Source of the DNA: Bradyrhizobium sp. sGM-13
GTDB taxonomy: Bacteria; Pseudomonadota; Alphaproteobacteria; Rhizobiales; Xanthobacteraceae
Assembly (NCBI RefSeq): GCF_018398875.1
Contig: NZ_JAGWDK010000044.1
Span: forward strand, 1 to 32,980
Direction: 5' to 3'
Length of the DNA: 32,980 nt
In this document: piece by piece, positions 24,244-32,980 of the stretch
Layout: the number at the start of each line of letters is the position of its first letter
Position numbering within the stretch: the stretch's first letter is position 1
Notes under the pieces: model-generated
What the model saw: only the letters and a program-made list of their open reading frames with translations
Told to the model about the DNA's origin: nothing
Databases searched by the model: none
Program-made: the position numbers and the translations under genes

Positions 24244-25524
24244 TTATGTGGCCCTGAGATCCTCCAACAATGACGCGGCTAACGCTTCTTCAGCAATGGA
24301 GAGCCGATGTTGCTGCATGGCCGTCATTAACCTTTCGTCCCATAACGCGGGCGCAGCCTTTCCCGTGAGAGCCTGTCCAAGACATGAGGTCTGTTCGACG
24401 GCGGACTCGTAGTCGCTCGCCCCAAAACGCCAGGGTTGGGCGCCGTGCTCGCGCATGACGTGGTTGCCGATCCGCACTCCCGGCCAATCGAAATCGCCAT
24501 GATAGAAAAGCTGCGCCCGCGCTTTAGCCAGCTGCGACAGCAGGCATCGCTGTGCTGCGGCGGGCATGCCGTCAGTGCAGACTAGCGGCGCGCAATCGGA
24601 GCCCCAGTGATCCGCGGCGATTGCGACCAGGTTGGGATTCTCACAGACATAGACCTTGCGATCCGCCACGTCCCACGACGGTGGAGACCGCAACAGCGAC
24701 CGCAGCGAAGCGTAAACAGGCTCTCCCTGCGACTGACTGTAATTTCCTGCATCGCGCATGGGCAGGTTCAGGAACAGCACCGGGCGAGCCAATTCATTGA
24801 CCAGCACGCCGGCCTTGGCCCACACGTCGCGGTCGCGCTCCGCACCACCGCCCGGCTCCAGCTCGCCGTCTCCCGTTGGCTCGCTATCGACGTCATCATT
24901 GTTGTAATCGGTTCGAGCGATTACCTGACGCCAGACCGTCAGTGCCAGGGTTGCCGTGGGCTGGCCGATGTCGAGCGCGTGGGCGTCGCCCAGCACGTCG
25001 GCGGCCAATTGCGAACGTGTGATGCCGCTCGCGGGGAGGCATTGCAATACCGCTTCGACACGGCGACAGAGTTGGAGCGCCGCCGGTGGGCTCTGTCGTG
25101 CAAGGCGCTTGAGAAGCCCGATGCCCGCCGGAGCCTGCAGCAGTCCGATCAGTTCGCGGTGAGTGCAGCCGCCCAGCACATCCGACCACATTGTTTGCAG
25201 CGCAAGGCGCGTCGTGGCGAGATTCGAAATCGGGCCATCGAGTTTTTCAAGTGCGTCGCGCAGCGAAGCGGCGATGCCGGCATTCTGGAAAGCGGTGTCG
25301 ACGAGGCGAACGTCGACTTGTAAGGATTTGGTGTAACGGAGCGGACGACCAAGCAGCGAAGCCAATGCAGCATGTTCCTCCGCGGTGAGCTTGCCGATGC
25401 GAAAGTTTTCAACCGTGGCGTCGAGCGGTGCCCGTTCGAAACGCTGACGCAGGCGCTTGCGCAGCAAGGCGTAACGGTCGCCACCAAGTAGGCGTTGCAG
25501 GCGTGGGTCGGTCGAGGAGATCAT
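24244..25524 (-). CDS. jetD: Wadjet nuclease subunit JetD
   Basis: 426 aa, TIGR02679 type: an N-terminal DUF3323-like domain and a C-terminal Toprim-like DUF2399 domain. Probable metal-binding residues are Glu295 (VCENPNLVAIA) and Asp344/Asp346 (FYHGDFDWPGVRIG). In Wadjet, JetD is the nuclease that cuts circular plasmid DNA after the SMC complex JetABC has extruded it. A longer frame to 25587 exists, but ATG 25524 overlaps the jetC stop by four bases (ATGA), as at every other junction in the operon, so it is preferred. Last gene of the operon. Confidence 0.9.
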   Translation of the reverse strand: MISSTDPRLQRLLGGDRYALLRKRLRQRFERAPLDATVENFRIGKLTAEEHAALASLLGRPLRYTKSLQVDVRLVDTAFQNAGIAASLRDALEKLDGPISNLATTRLALQTMWSDVLGGCTHRELIGLLQAPAGIGLLKRLARQSPPAALQLCRRVEAVLQCLPASGITRSQLAADVLGDAHALDIGQPTATLALTVWRQVIARTDYNNDDVDSEPTGDGELEPGGGAERDRDVWAKAGVLVNELARPVLFLNLPMRDAGNYSQSQGEPVYASLRSLLRSPPSWDVADRKVYVCENPNLVAIAADHWGSDCAPLVCTDGMPAAAQRCLLSQLAKARAQLFYHGDFDWPGVRIGNHVMREHGAQPWRFGASDYESAVEQTSCLGQALTGKAAPALWDERLMTAMQQHRLSIAEEALAASLLEDLRAT

Positions 25525-28500
25525 GTCGGCGCAAACCTGCGATCTGGATCGTCTTCGCGTGTCTTGGCGCGACCGTCCCAGCTCCAACGCGATACGAATA
25601 CCGCGTCGATGCCTTCACGCCGCTGCAACTGGCAAATGGCGACGCCGGGCAGTTCGGCATAGCAGGCCCATTCACGCTCGCTGGTGATGACGAAGTCGAG
25701 ATCGAACTCGCGGATCAGCCCCATGCAATGGGCGCGCGCGATATCATCGATGCCGGCGAACGCTTCATCGAGCAGCATCAGGCGCGGCGCCAGCGCGTAG
25801 CTGCCCTGACTGTAGAAACTGGCGACCGCGGCGAACAGCGGCACGGTGAGGCCGAGCGCCCGCTCTCCGCTGGAGGCCGGACCGGAGAGTTTGCGCCAGT
25901 GCCCGTCCTGCCAGCGCTCGACGCGAAAGCGGTGCCAGCGGCGATAGTCCAGCGCGCGGGCGAGTTGCTCGATCAGGCTGCCGCCCACGTCCTTTCCGAC
26001 GCCCGAATCGGCGCGCTCGCGCTCGGCGGCGATGCGCTGCTGCAACATCGCGCCGACCACTCTCCGGTCGTCAGCGGACCAAAGGTCTGCACTGGTGTTG
26101 AGTAGGCGTTTGCGCGCTGCTTCGAGGCCGACCGGGGCACCTTCTTCCTCCGCCAGCGGCTGCCACAGCAGACGATAGCGTACCCCCGTGGATGTCGGGC
26201 GATCGTGCAATTCTTTATTGATCGCATCGCGCTGAGTTTCGGCCGCCTGCAGCAGGCGCTGCACTTCGGAGGCGATTTCAGCCTGCAGATGGTTCTCCAG
26301 CACAGCGCGCTCGTTCGCCGTCAGCAGTTCACTGCGCTGGGCGATCTCTTCGGCGAGGCGCGCGGCAAGGCGATCCGGCGGTTCGGGTCGGTTCTGGTAG
26401 ACGACGCGGACGATAAGCCCCCAATCGCTCTGTTCTGCGTGCGCCTGGTGGCCGAGTGCGCTGAGGGCGCGTTGCAGCTCCGTCAGGTCTTCGCCGATCT
26501 GCCGTTGCAGGCGTGTCCAGGCGTCGTCGTCGTCCTTGAGTTCGGATAAGGCCTGTTCAGCGCGACGAGCCAGAGTAAGCGCGGGGTCGATCGTCCACGG
26601 GCCGCCCATGTCAGGCAGGTCGGCTTGCGGTAGCGCAGCCGCGAGCAGGCCGGTGGCCGCGAAGTGCTGGAACTTCGCGATTGCTTCGGTGCGCGCGTCG
26701 CTGCGTTGTCCGAACATATTGCTCGCAGTCGCTGCCTGTTCGTGCGCGACCGCGCGCGCCTCGCCGGACCTGCTCAGGACGTCGCGCGCGAGCGTTAGTG
26801 CGGAATTGCTGGCCTCGACGGCGGTGCCGGCATCGGCCAGCCGCCGTTGCAGCTCCTCGACCTTGGTGCCGACGGAACCGCGCAACACCTCGAACCGGAC
26901 GGCGGCTTCTCCCGCCTCAATGCGGGCAGCCGCAAATTGTTCATCCTGCTTCTTCAGATCGTCGCGGGTTTCGTTCTCGCGGTTGCGTTGCCGCTGCAGC
27001 TCGGGCAGCGCCAGACGCACCTCGTGAACAGCCTGGGCGAGGCGGAGTTGGGCATCGTGATAGTGGTTCAACGCCATCTCGACCGCCGGTATTTCGGCTG
27101 ATAATGCGGGAAGGCGCAGATCGGCGGCATCGGCCGCGAGTCGTTGCCGCACCGTCTGCAGGGCTTGTGCGGCCTCTTGGCATCGAAGATCGGCCTCGCT
27201 CAATTGCTGGCGGGCGGTCTGGGCCTCGCGCGCACTGGCGGCCGCAGCAAGATGGGCGTTGCGCAACGCCTCTTCGGGGGGAACCAGACGCCATTCATCG
27301 GCGGCTTGGTCCTGATCGCGCGTGAGTTGCGCGTCCATCGCCTGGACCGCAACGAGTTCATCGGCGATTTGTGTTAGGCGGCTGGCCACGTCGGCCAGTC
27401 GCTGCTTGCGGGCTGCGGCGCGGGCCGCATGGCCGATATAGACCGCCGCTGGTTTGGCCCAGGCGCCGACCAGCGCGGCGAGCCGAAAGCGACCGTCGGG
27501 GGCGACCCAAGCTTCGCTGTCCGCGGGATCGTCATCGGTGCAGGCGATGCCGGACAGCAGGCGTTCGACGAGTGCGGCCGGTACCGCGCTATCGGCGGGC
27601 GTGTCAGCGTGCAGCCAACCAACGAGCGAGAGCGCATGCGACCGTCGCCGCAGCATCTGGGTGTCGTGCAACAGCTCCACTCCGTCGCCAGCCTGCAGGT
27701 GGCCGTCGGGCGAGACCCATGCGTCGAGCAGGCCGGCGGCTTCAAGCGCGGCCTCGAGGCCGGCGCGCTGAGCGGCCGTGACCTCTTCGCGAAAATCCAC
27801 CAATTGCCAAAGCGGCGCACCCTCGCGTGCATCTCTGGCATCGGCGCTGCGCGTATGCGGGTGGGGCGGCGTCGCATCGACGCCGGCTTCGAGACGGCTG
27901 CGTTCGTCTTCGAAGGTGTTGAGCTCCGTCTCCAGCGTCTGGCGTTGGCCATCGAGCGACACGCGACGCTGCGCCAGACGCAGACTGGCGTGCTGCTGCG
28001 CCGTTTGCAGGCAATGTCGCGCCGGATTGTCGCCATCCAGCCCAACAACCCAGTCGGCGAGGGCCGTGAGCACTGCGCGGCTGTCGTCGGTGCTGACCTG
28101 CAGTTGCTTTAGGCTGGCGAAGTAGCGCTCCCACGCCTGAATCAAGTAGCGGCCCTCGTGATCGACTTCCGTATCGGCTTGCTCGCGTCGTTTTGCCGTG
28201 GCCTCTACCGTGCCCTGTCTTTCGTCGCGCGTGTTCTGGCGTTGTGTATGCAGGGCTTCGGCCTCCGTCACCTCGGCATGGCGTCGCCGCAACAATGCGA
28301 TCTGTTCGCGTCGATCAACGATCAAGGTGCGAAGGTCGGCGCATGCATTGTCGAAGGCTTGTGGCGTCAATGCGACCAGATCGGCGGCGGCGAGCGTTGC
28401 GAGCGGGCTACCGGCGTGCAGGCCGGCGACACCTGCCGCCTCGGCATGCGTCGCGCTGTTCTGACGTAGCTTCGTCATCACACGTTCGGCTTGCGTCATG

Positions 28501-29699
28501 CGCTGGACGGCGTGCCCGGTCTCCTCAGTGCTGCGCTTTAATCGCCGTCGCACCTCATCGACCGCCGCGGTGGCGGCTTGCAGCGCATGCTGCCGCGCCA
28601 AAGCGTCCCGCTCGGCGGATTCGAGACGGTTCGCGTCCTGCATGGTCGGGTCGGCACGCAGTATATCAAGCCGAGCCTGCTCGCGCTTGAGCGCAAGTTC
28701 CGCGTCGTCGTGAGTTATCCGGGCGAGCGCTTCCGCGGTCTCGGCCGTCTCGAGCCGCGCCTGCGCGTCGGCGCGCGCCCGGCTTGCGCTGTCAAACTCG
28801 GTCTGGGCTTGGCGCAGCGCGCGGGCCTGCCGCCGGCTCTGGGTACCGGCGTAGATCCGGTAGCGCTGGTCGAAGCGCTCAACGGCTCTTGCCAGCGCCT
28901 GGTATTCTTCGAGTTGGCGGCGATCTTCCTCCAACTGGCCCAGAGCCTCGGCGACGTCCCCAAGCAGTTCGGGTGCGAGTGGCGGCAAGGCCTCGGTGAG
29001 TGCGTCCGAGAGCGCGGTTTCGTCGGGCTTTTTCGACAATTGCGGCTGACGCAACTGAATCAGCGTATCCATCAAGGCGTCGTAGCGCCTAGTGCCGAGG
29101 TGGAACAATCGCTCATCGACCGCGCGCCGGTAGCTGACGGCGGTATCGAACACCTGGCCGCGGCCTTGCAGCGCGTCGCGCAGGCGTTCCCGGGTCAGGA
29201 CCACGCGCTGATCGCTCATCAGCCAGATATCCTGATTGATGCGCGGAGCGCCAATGGAATCCTCCAGCACGAAGAACCAGCTCTCCACCTGGGGACGCGC
29301 AGCGACCGCGGCAAGCCCGGCGCCGAGTGAGAGGTAATGCGGCGTGCCGTCGTCGGCGAGGCGACCGAATTCGATCCAGGCGTAGCCGATGCGCCGGTCA
29401 TAGCTACCCATCAACAGGTTCCAGGACATCTTCTTGCCGCTGTCGCCGTCGGGTTCGATGCGCGAGGACTTGAGCTGCGCATCGAGCAGGAAGGGCAGCG
29501 TCAGCGACAGCACCTTGGATTTGCCGGTGCCGTTGTTGCCCCGCAGCAGCAGATGACCGTCGCGGAACCAGAACTCTTCGCTGTCGTAGTGAAACAGCTC
29601 CACCAGTCCAAGCCGCAAAGGCTGCCAGCGTTGCCGCGTCGGGATTGGCAGCGCGGGTCTCTCGGAGAGAGCAGCAAATGAAGCCGGCCGGTCGTTCAT
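25521..29699 (-). CDS. jetC: Wadjet SMC-like ATPase JetC (TIGR02680 type)
   Basis: 1392 aa. The N-terminal ATP-binding lobe has Walker A GNNGTGKS (54-61), and the C-terminal lobe has the signature-like SSGERALGLTVPL and Walker B LMLLDEAFAGID (1307-1318). Between them are long Ala/Arg/Gln/Glu-rich helices, the SMC coiled-coil arms, with a hinge-like insertion in the middle (GVELLHDTQ..GWLHADTP). The protein is the DNA-extruding motor of the anti-plasmid Wadjet complex. The start overlaps the jetB stop by ATGA. The frame is intact over its full length. Confidence 0.93.
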   Translation of the reverse strand: MNDRPASFAALSERPALPIPTRQRWQPLRLGLVELFHYDSEEFWFRDGHLLLRGNNGTGKSKVLSLTLPFLLDAQLKSSRIEPDGDSGKKMSWNLLMGSYDRRIGYAWIEFGRLADDGTPHYLSLGAGLAAVAARPQVESWFFVLEDSIGAPRINQDIWLMSDQRVVLTRERLRDALQGRGQVFDTAVSYRRAVDERLFHLGTRRYDALMDTLIQLRQPQLSKKPDETALSDALTEALPPLAPELLGDVAEALGQLEEDRRQLEEYQALARAVERFDQRYRIYAGTQSRRQARALRQAQTEFDSASRARADAQARLETAETAEALARITHDDAELALKREQARLDILRADPTMQDANRLESAERDALARQHALQAATAAVDEVRRRLKRSTEETGHAVQRMTQAERVMTKLRQNSATHAEAAGVAGLHAGSPLATLAAADLVALTPQAFDNACADLRTLIVDRREQIALLRRRHAEVTEAEALHTQRQNTRDERQGTVEATAKRREQADTEVDHEGRYLIQAWERYFASLKQLQVSTDDSRAVLTALADWVVGLDGDNPARHCLQTAQQHASLRLAQRRVSLDGQRQTLETELNTFEDERSRLEAGVDATPPHPHTRSADARDAREGAPLWQLVDFREEVTAAQRAGLEAALEAAGLLDAWVSPDGHLQAGDGVELLHDTQMLRRRSHALSLVGWLHADTPADSAVPAALVERLLSGIACTDDDPADSEAWVAPDGRFRLAALVGAWAKPAAVYIGHAARAAARKQRLADVASRLTQIADELVAVQAMDAQLTRDQDQAADEWRLVPPEEALRNAHLAAAASAREAQTARQQLSEADLRCQEAAQALQTVRQRLAADAADLRLPALSAEIPAVEMALNHYHDAQLRLAQAVHEVRLALPELQRQRNRENETRDDLKKQDEQFAAARIEAGEAAVRFEVLRGSVGTKVEELQRRLADAGTAVEASNSALTLARDVLSRSGEARAVAHEQAATASNMFGQRSDARTEAIAKFQHFAATGLLAAALPQADLPDMGGPWTIDPALTLARRAEQALSELKDDDDAWTRLQRQIGEDLTELQRALSALGHQAHAEQSDWGLIVRVVYQNRPEPPDRLAARLAEEIAQRSELLTANERAVLENHLQAEIASEVQRLLQAAETQRDAINKELHDRPTSTGVRYRLLWQPLAEEEGAPVGLEAARKRLLNTSADLWSADDRRVVGAMLQQRIAAERERADSGVGKDVGGSLIEQLARALDYRRWHRFRVERWQDGHWRKLSGPASSGERALGLTVPLFAAVASFYSQGSYALAPRLMLLDEAFAGIDDIARAHCMGLIREFDLDFVITSEREWACYAELPGVAICQLQRREGIDAVFVSRWSWDGRAKTREDDPDRRFAPT

Positions 29700-31012
29700 A
29701 TCGGACCGACCAGGGCATCGGCAGCCGCGGTCTGTACGCCGCGTGTTTCACGAAAGTTGCGGACCTCCGCCTCACCGAGCGCAAACCGGGCGAGCGCCGG
29801 GCGCGGATAGACCGTCTCGGCATCTCGCACAATCAGTTGAAGCTTTTCCAGCCGATCAAGGGCGATCTCCGCAAGCTCGCGTTCTGCGCCGGGTTCACGC
29901 GCAGATTTGCGCCAATATTTGCCATAGCGGGGCTTGCTCTCGCGCAGGTAATCGACGACGTCTTGTTCCCTGATCATACCAGAGAATGGTTGGGTCGCGC
30001 CGGCGGCATCCGTCTGCCGCTGCCTGTAAACGGTGGCCAGGAACTCCGCGACCAGCAGCGTGACATGGGCGTCGGTGCCTTCGGCGGGCATCGCCACATC
30101 TGTCAGCGAGCCAGCCTCGTCGACCAGCGCCAGACCTTCGGCGCGTTGCTCCGCGACCAGCCCGGTTGCGTCAGACAGGCGGGCCGCCATGGCGCCACGC
30201 TGGTTGACAAAATAGGCCCGGGACTCCGCATCCAGTGTGTCGGTATAGACTACCGGATCGTCGAGCAGCCGGCGTGCCAGTTGGCGGCGCAGAACGGTGC
30301 GTCGGCCCTCATCGCTGTCAGCCACATGCTCGTCGGCCAGGGCGTGCAGTCGCTGGTCGAGCGTGACCGGCGCATCCTCCGGCCGGAAAGTCGACGGCCC
30401 GCGCACGGCGGCCAGCATACCGGCGAGCGCGCGGCGCTGCACGTCGTAGAGTGCATCGGCCTGATCGCCCCCGGCATGCACGAAGGCTTCTTCGTCGCCG
30501 GCGACACGCTGCAGCACGCCCAAGTCGAGCAAGGTGCGGCACACCGCCACCAGTTCACGCCGCTCATGGGGAGCGCCGAGCGTGAAGCTGAAGCCGGAAG
30601 CCGCCAGCGTCGGCTCGGCGGCGAATTGCAGCAGCCGCTCACCCAGCAGTCGCAACGTGATCTGCGGGTCGGCGCGTTCGAGCACCGCGCAAGCCAAGCA
30701 CAGCAGCACGTAACGCCGGCGATCATAAAACGGTAAACCGCGCATCGTGCTGGCGAGGTCCGCCGGCCGCTTATAAAGTCGAGCACCCTCTTGTTCGACG
30801 TGCAGCGCCCAGCCGGTTTCTCGCCCAAACCAGTCGCGCAGTGCGGCGGCCTGACGGCGGATCGCCGGAAAATCGTCGTGGTCCGGACTCATCAGCGGCG
30901 TCATCAGCAAGGCGCGCACGGCACTGCGAAATTCCTCGTTCTGGAACCGACGCTGTTGCTGGCCGATGCTGCGGCTGTCTCTACCAACGCTGGCGGCCAT
31001 CGGCTGTCTCAT
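29696..31012 (-). CDS. jetB: Wadjet kleisin-partner subunit JetB (TIGR02678 type)
   Basis: 438 aa, the DUF2398/TIGR02678 family: EFRSAVRALLMTPLM, then FGRETGWALHVEQEGARLYK, RGLPFYDRRRYVLLCLACAV, the late RAYFVNQRG, and the tail KYWRKSAREPGAERELAEIA. JetB is the KITE-like winged-helix subunit that bridges kleisin and SMC in Wadjet. It overlaps jetA upstream and jetC downstream by four bases each (ATGA), giving equimolar coupled translation. Assignment rests on family look and gene order, which agree. Confidence 0.9.
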   Translation of the reverse strand: MRQPMAASVGRDSRSIGQQQRRFQNEEFRSAVRALLMTPLMSPDHDDFPAIRRQAAALRDWFGRETGWALHVEQEGARLYKRPADLASTMRGLPFYDRRRYVLLCLACAVLERADPQITLRLLGERLLQFAAEPTLAASGFSFTLGAPHERRELVAVCRTLLDLGVLQRVAGDEEAFVHAGGDQADALYDVQRRALAGMLAAVRGPSTFRPEDAPVTLDQRLHALADEHVADSDEGRRTVLRRQLARRLLDDPVVYTDTLDAESRAYFVNQRGAMAARLSDATGLVAEQRAEGLALVDEAGSLTDVAMPAEGTDAHVTLLVAEFLATVYRQRQTDAAGATQPFSGMIREQDVVDYLRESKPRYGKYWRKSAREPGAERELAEIALDRLEKLQLIVRDAETVYPRPALARFALGEAEVRNFRETRGVQTAAADALVGPI

Positions 31013-32517
31013 GTCGGCGTGATCGTGATTAAATGGTCGCGCCCGGCAAATACGCCGCGCGGCGTATTGATCACAGCGCGGCTATCGACTGCGAGTGGCG
31101 TGAGGTTGATATGCAATAATCCGTCGCCGGTTCGCCGTTCCGCGCTGGTGTTCGGACCGGCCTGTTCGGTCAGCACCTCACCGAGCAATCCCAGGAACAG
31201 ACCGAAGGCATGAATGTCCAGCTCGGCGAGATCTGAAAGGCGTGTGGGCTGACCGGTGGCGAGGTGCTTGCGCGCCGCCTCGACCTGCAGCGACTCCTCG
31301 GCGAGTTCGCGCGCCAGATGTGCGCGGGCCTCACCGCGATCACGCACCCGGGGCATCACGCCGCGCGGCGCGGCCTCACCGTATTCGCGTAGCCGCGGGT
31401 GAATCGTCAGTGGTGGCGCGTCGGCCCAGCGTGTCGAGGCCGGCAGATCGGCGTCGGCGTTGGGATTCAGCGAGAAATGTCGTGCCGGGTTGAGCGCGAA
31501 GGCTGCGCGCGCCAACCGGTGCGCCTCGCCATCGTTGCTGCAGGCAGAAAACCAGCAGGCGAGCATGCGGAAATCCGCGGAACGGTCGCTGCGCCCGCTG
31601 CGGCGCTCGTTGAGCGCGGCGATCGCTCCTAGCAATTGCGGAATTGCCGACCGTGCCCTCGCCCGCAACAGTTCGGCTTGTGAGGGTTCGTGGCCGGTAC
31701 GGAAGAACCAGCCGCGCAGACCTCTCCAGCGTTCGCGCCAGGCATTCAAGTGAAGGGTCCGCGCGTCGGCCCGATCCTCCGCATCGCCGGGGGCTGCATC
31801 GCGTGCATCGCGCGTGGCGACTTGCTGTAGCAATGCGTCAATGCTCGGTTCCAGAGCGAGGATATGTCTGGCGATGGTGTCGGAGCGGCGCACCAGATCG
31901 CCCATGAACCGCTCCAAATAGTCGATTAGCTGGCGCTTGTAATTCGCTACCGCAATCGCCTCGGCCTGTTGCAACTCAATGCTGCGTGCGACGCCGGCCA
32001 TGAAAGCCTGCGCATTTTCAGCAAGGCCCTCGAAAACGCGCACCAAATCCCGCAGTGTTTCGTGGATCTTCGCGACGTCGGCTTCCGCCTCGTCCGCCAG
32101 CGTTTGAAGCGCCTGCAACCGGTTTGCGATGTCTTCAAGCGCCACCGTTTGCAGTTCGGCGCGCCGTTGCAGTGTTTGCACGAAAAGCGCCAGCGCCGCT
32201 TCGACAGCCTCCCCGCCCTGCGAGAGACGATACAGGAAGCGTGCACGGTAGAAATCGCTGAGGCTGGAAACCCGCGCCGTGTCAGGATGCGATTCAAGAT
32301 TGCCCCAGGCGGCAAGCTGGGCGAGCGCGGTGTTGACGTCCTCAATTCGCGGTGGTGCATCTAACCATCGGGCTTCGCTCAGTACTTCGTCAGGTCTTAA
32401 TTGCAGACGGTATTGCCGTTTGGCTGCTGCAAAGACGTCCATGATGCGGCGGTAAAATTCAGATTTCTCGGCACTCACATGCCTGAAAAGCTCGGCTGAA
32501 TCGCTGACGGCTCGCAT
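31009..32517 (-). CDS. jetA: Wadjet kleisin-like subunit JetA (TIGR02677 type)
   Basis: 502 aa from ATG 32517 (MRAVSDSAELFRHVSAEKSE), DUF2397/TIGR02677 family. The N-terminal part has a winged-helix look (FYRRIMDVFAAAKRQYRLQL, RIEDVNTALAQLAAWGNLES), the middle is helical, and the closing segment is RLSDLAELDIHAFGLFLGLL and VDSRAVINTPRGVFAGRDH. JetA is the kleisin of the Wadjet SMC complex. A GTG start at 32568 is possible, but GGGAAGAAG upstream of 32517 makes the ATG more likely. First gene of the operon, with about 200 bases of leader to the AT-rich promoter region. Confidence 0.88.
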   Translation of the reverse strand: MRAVSDSAELFRHVSAEKSEFYRRIMDVFAAAKRQYRLQLRPDEVLSEARWLDAPPRIEDVNTALAQLAAWGNLESHPDTARVSSLSDFYRARFLYRLSQGGEAVEAALALFVQTLQRRAELQTVALEDIANRLQALQTLADEAEADVAKIHETLRDLVRVFEGLAENAQAFMAGVARSIELQQAEAIAVANYKRQLIDYLERFMGDLVRRSDTIARHILALEPSIDALLQQVATRDARDAAPGDAEDRADARTLHLNAWRERWRGLRGWFFRTGHEPSQAELLRARARSAIPQLLGAIAALNERRSGRSDRSADFRMLACWFSACSNDGEAHRLARAAFALNPARHFSLNPNADADLPASTRWADAPPLTIHPRLREYGEAAPRGVMPRVRDRGEARAHLARELAEESLQVEAARKHLATGQPTRLSDLAELDIHAFGLFLGLLGEVLTEQAGPNTSAERRTGDGLLHINLTPLAVDSRAVINTPRGVFAGRDHLITITPT

Positions 32518-32713
32518 CGGGCTTCTTCCCAAAGGTCTTCCACTGGAGTTGCCGGTTCGCGCGAACACGATAGTGCATTTGTCTGTTCGCTGCAGCCAAA
32601 TTGGGTTCTATCCACGGTTCGTGGATCGGGCGCGGGCTAGCTTCCCTGCATGCGGCTGAATCGCGCTTACTGTTGGGGTAGATGGTCAGCCTTTCATCTG
32701 AGGTGATCCGTAA

Positions 32714-32719
32714 ATTATA
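32714..32719 (-). promoter_or_regulatory. Candidate -10 box of the jet operon
   Basis: Perfect TATAAT on the minus strand in an AT-rich island. No good -35 is found 17 bases upstream (TTCATA), which suggests activator dependence or a chance match. The leader to jetA would be about 190 bases. Confidence 0.4.
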
Positions 32720-32721
32720 TA

Positions 32722-32735
32722 GTAATTTCAATTAC
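32722..32735. promoter_or_regulatory. Palindrome GTAATTTCAATTAC beside the -10 box
   Basis: Perfect 6-bp arms around TC, placed directly upstream of the candidate -10, where a bound repressor would block the promoter. No cognate regulator gene is visible nearby. Confidence 0.35.
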
Positions 32736-32888
32736 ATATGAATTCGTAGTTTTAGTCTGAGTGGCGTGCCATTCTTCAATGACCGAGCGAACGCCTCTCC
32801 GGATTTGTCTCTTTTTCGTCTCCGCATTGCGGAGCTCCATGCTTCAGCCCACCTGTTAGTCCTATCCTCTTTCGAGGGACGGTTGCCG

Positions 32889-32980
32889 ATGAGCCAGGAA
32901 TCCAAGACGGCTGGCGCGCAATACGCTAGATTAGCGTTTTCTTGGTTCGAATCATATCAGGCGGCGTCGGCGAGTTTGTA
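32889..32980 (+). CDS. Possible gene start, cut by the window edge
   Basis: ATG 32889, with GAGGGA about 10 bases upstream, opens a frame of 30 codons (MSQESKTAGAQYARLAFSWF onward) that is still open at the window end. Nothing recognisable. It is divergent from jetA, so it could belong to the neighbouring unit. Confidence 0.25.
   Translation, partial: MSQESKTAGAQYARLAFSWFESYQAASASL

Larger units (their letters stand above)
32518..32888. other. Control region upstream of jetA
   Basis: No gene recognised. The AT-rich stretch around 32705-32750 contrasts with the GC-rich operon and holds a -10-like box and a palindrome. Confidence 0.4.

Noticed and set aside
26681..29681. Several long plus-strand open frames opposite jetC
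   Set aside because: They arise from high GC content opposite a strongly supported SMC gene.
1..32980. CRISPR array
   Set aside because: No regularly spaced short repeats were seen anywhere in the window.

Overview
The window looks like part of a rhizobial accessory region, most likely a Bradyrhizobium symbiosis or genomic island. The main reasons are a NopD/XopD-type SUMO-protease effector gene with an upstream tts-box-like element (type III secretion regulon), a rhizavidin-like avidin gene, high GC coding style, and a dense pile of insertion sequences and broken genes. The genus is an inference.

Layout. 1-703 holds no convincing gene. 704-1096 encodes a secreted avidin-family protein. 1305-1865 is a frameshifted TetR regulator and 2296-2711 the C-terminal stump of an amidohydrolase, followed by a small membrane protein (2715-3254). 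3381-4490 is a class II Fic AMP-transferase whose start region carries two identically built dyads 44 bp apart. The divergent KAP P-loop NTPase gene (4696 onward) is cut by an IS30-family element (5770-7220, perfect 27-bp ends). Beyond it lies an IS3-family element split by an intact IS110-family element (about 7840-9450). 9910-11142 is a second Fic protein with an aberrant catalytic loop (HPFRDDNGR).

11537-11564 is the 3' end of a tRNA, next to a decayed large serine-recombinase C-terminus, which suggests an old integration site; the last 12 bases of this tRNA end recur at 23930, beside a strong terminator. Between these points lie a frameshifted ybgC, a tight minus-strand four-gene operon (unknown 191-aa protein, QueC-like PP-loop enzyme, XRE-ImmA/IrrE protease-regulator, PIN nuclease) with its own promoter and palindromic operator, the divergent abiEi-abiEii toxin-antitoxin pair, IS630 and IS66 remnants, and nopD. 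A frameshifted flavin monooxygenase remnant follows.

24244-32517 is a complete Wadjet-type anti-plasmid operon (jetABCD, minus strand, 4-nt ATGA overlaps throughout) with an AT-rich promoter region upstream.

Functionally, the window combines a host-directed effector with several apparent genome-defence or stress modules: Wadjet, AbiE, two Fic proteins, a broken KAP NTPase, and the QueC-like/ImmA/PIN operon. That last operon is the best candidate here for a system not yet described. Its enzyme resembles QueC-like proteins of Qat and type IV CBASS, but the usual partners are absent.
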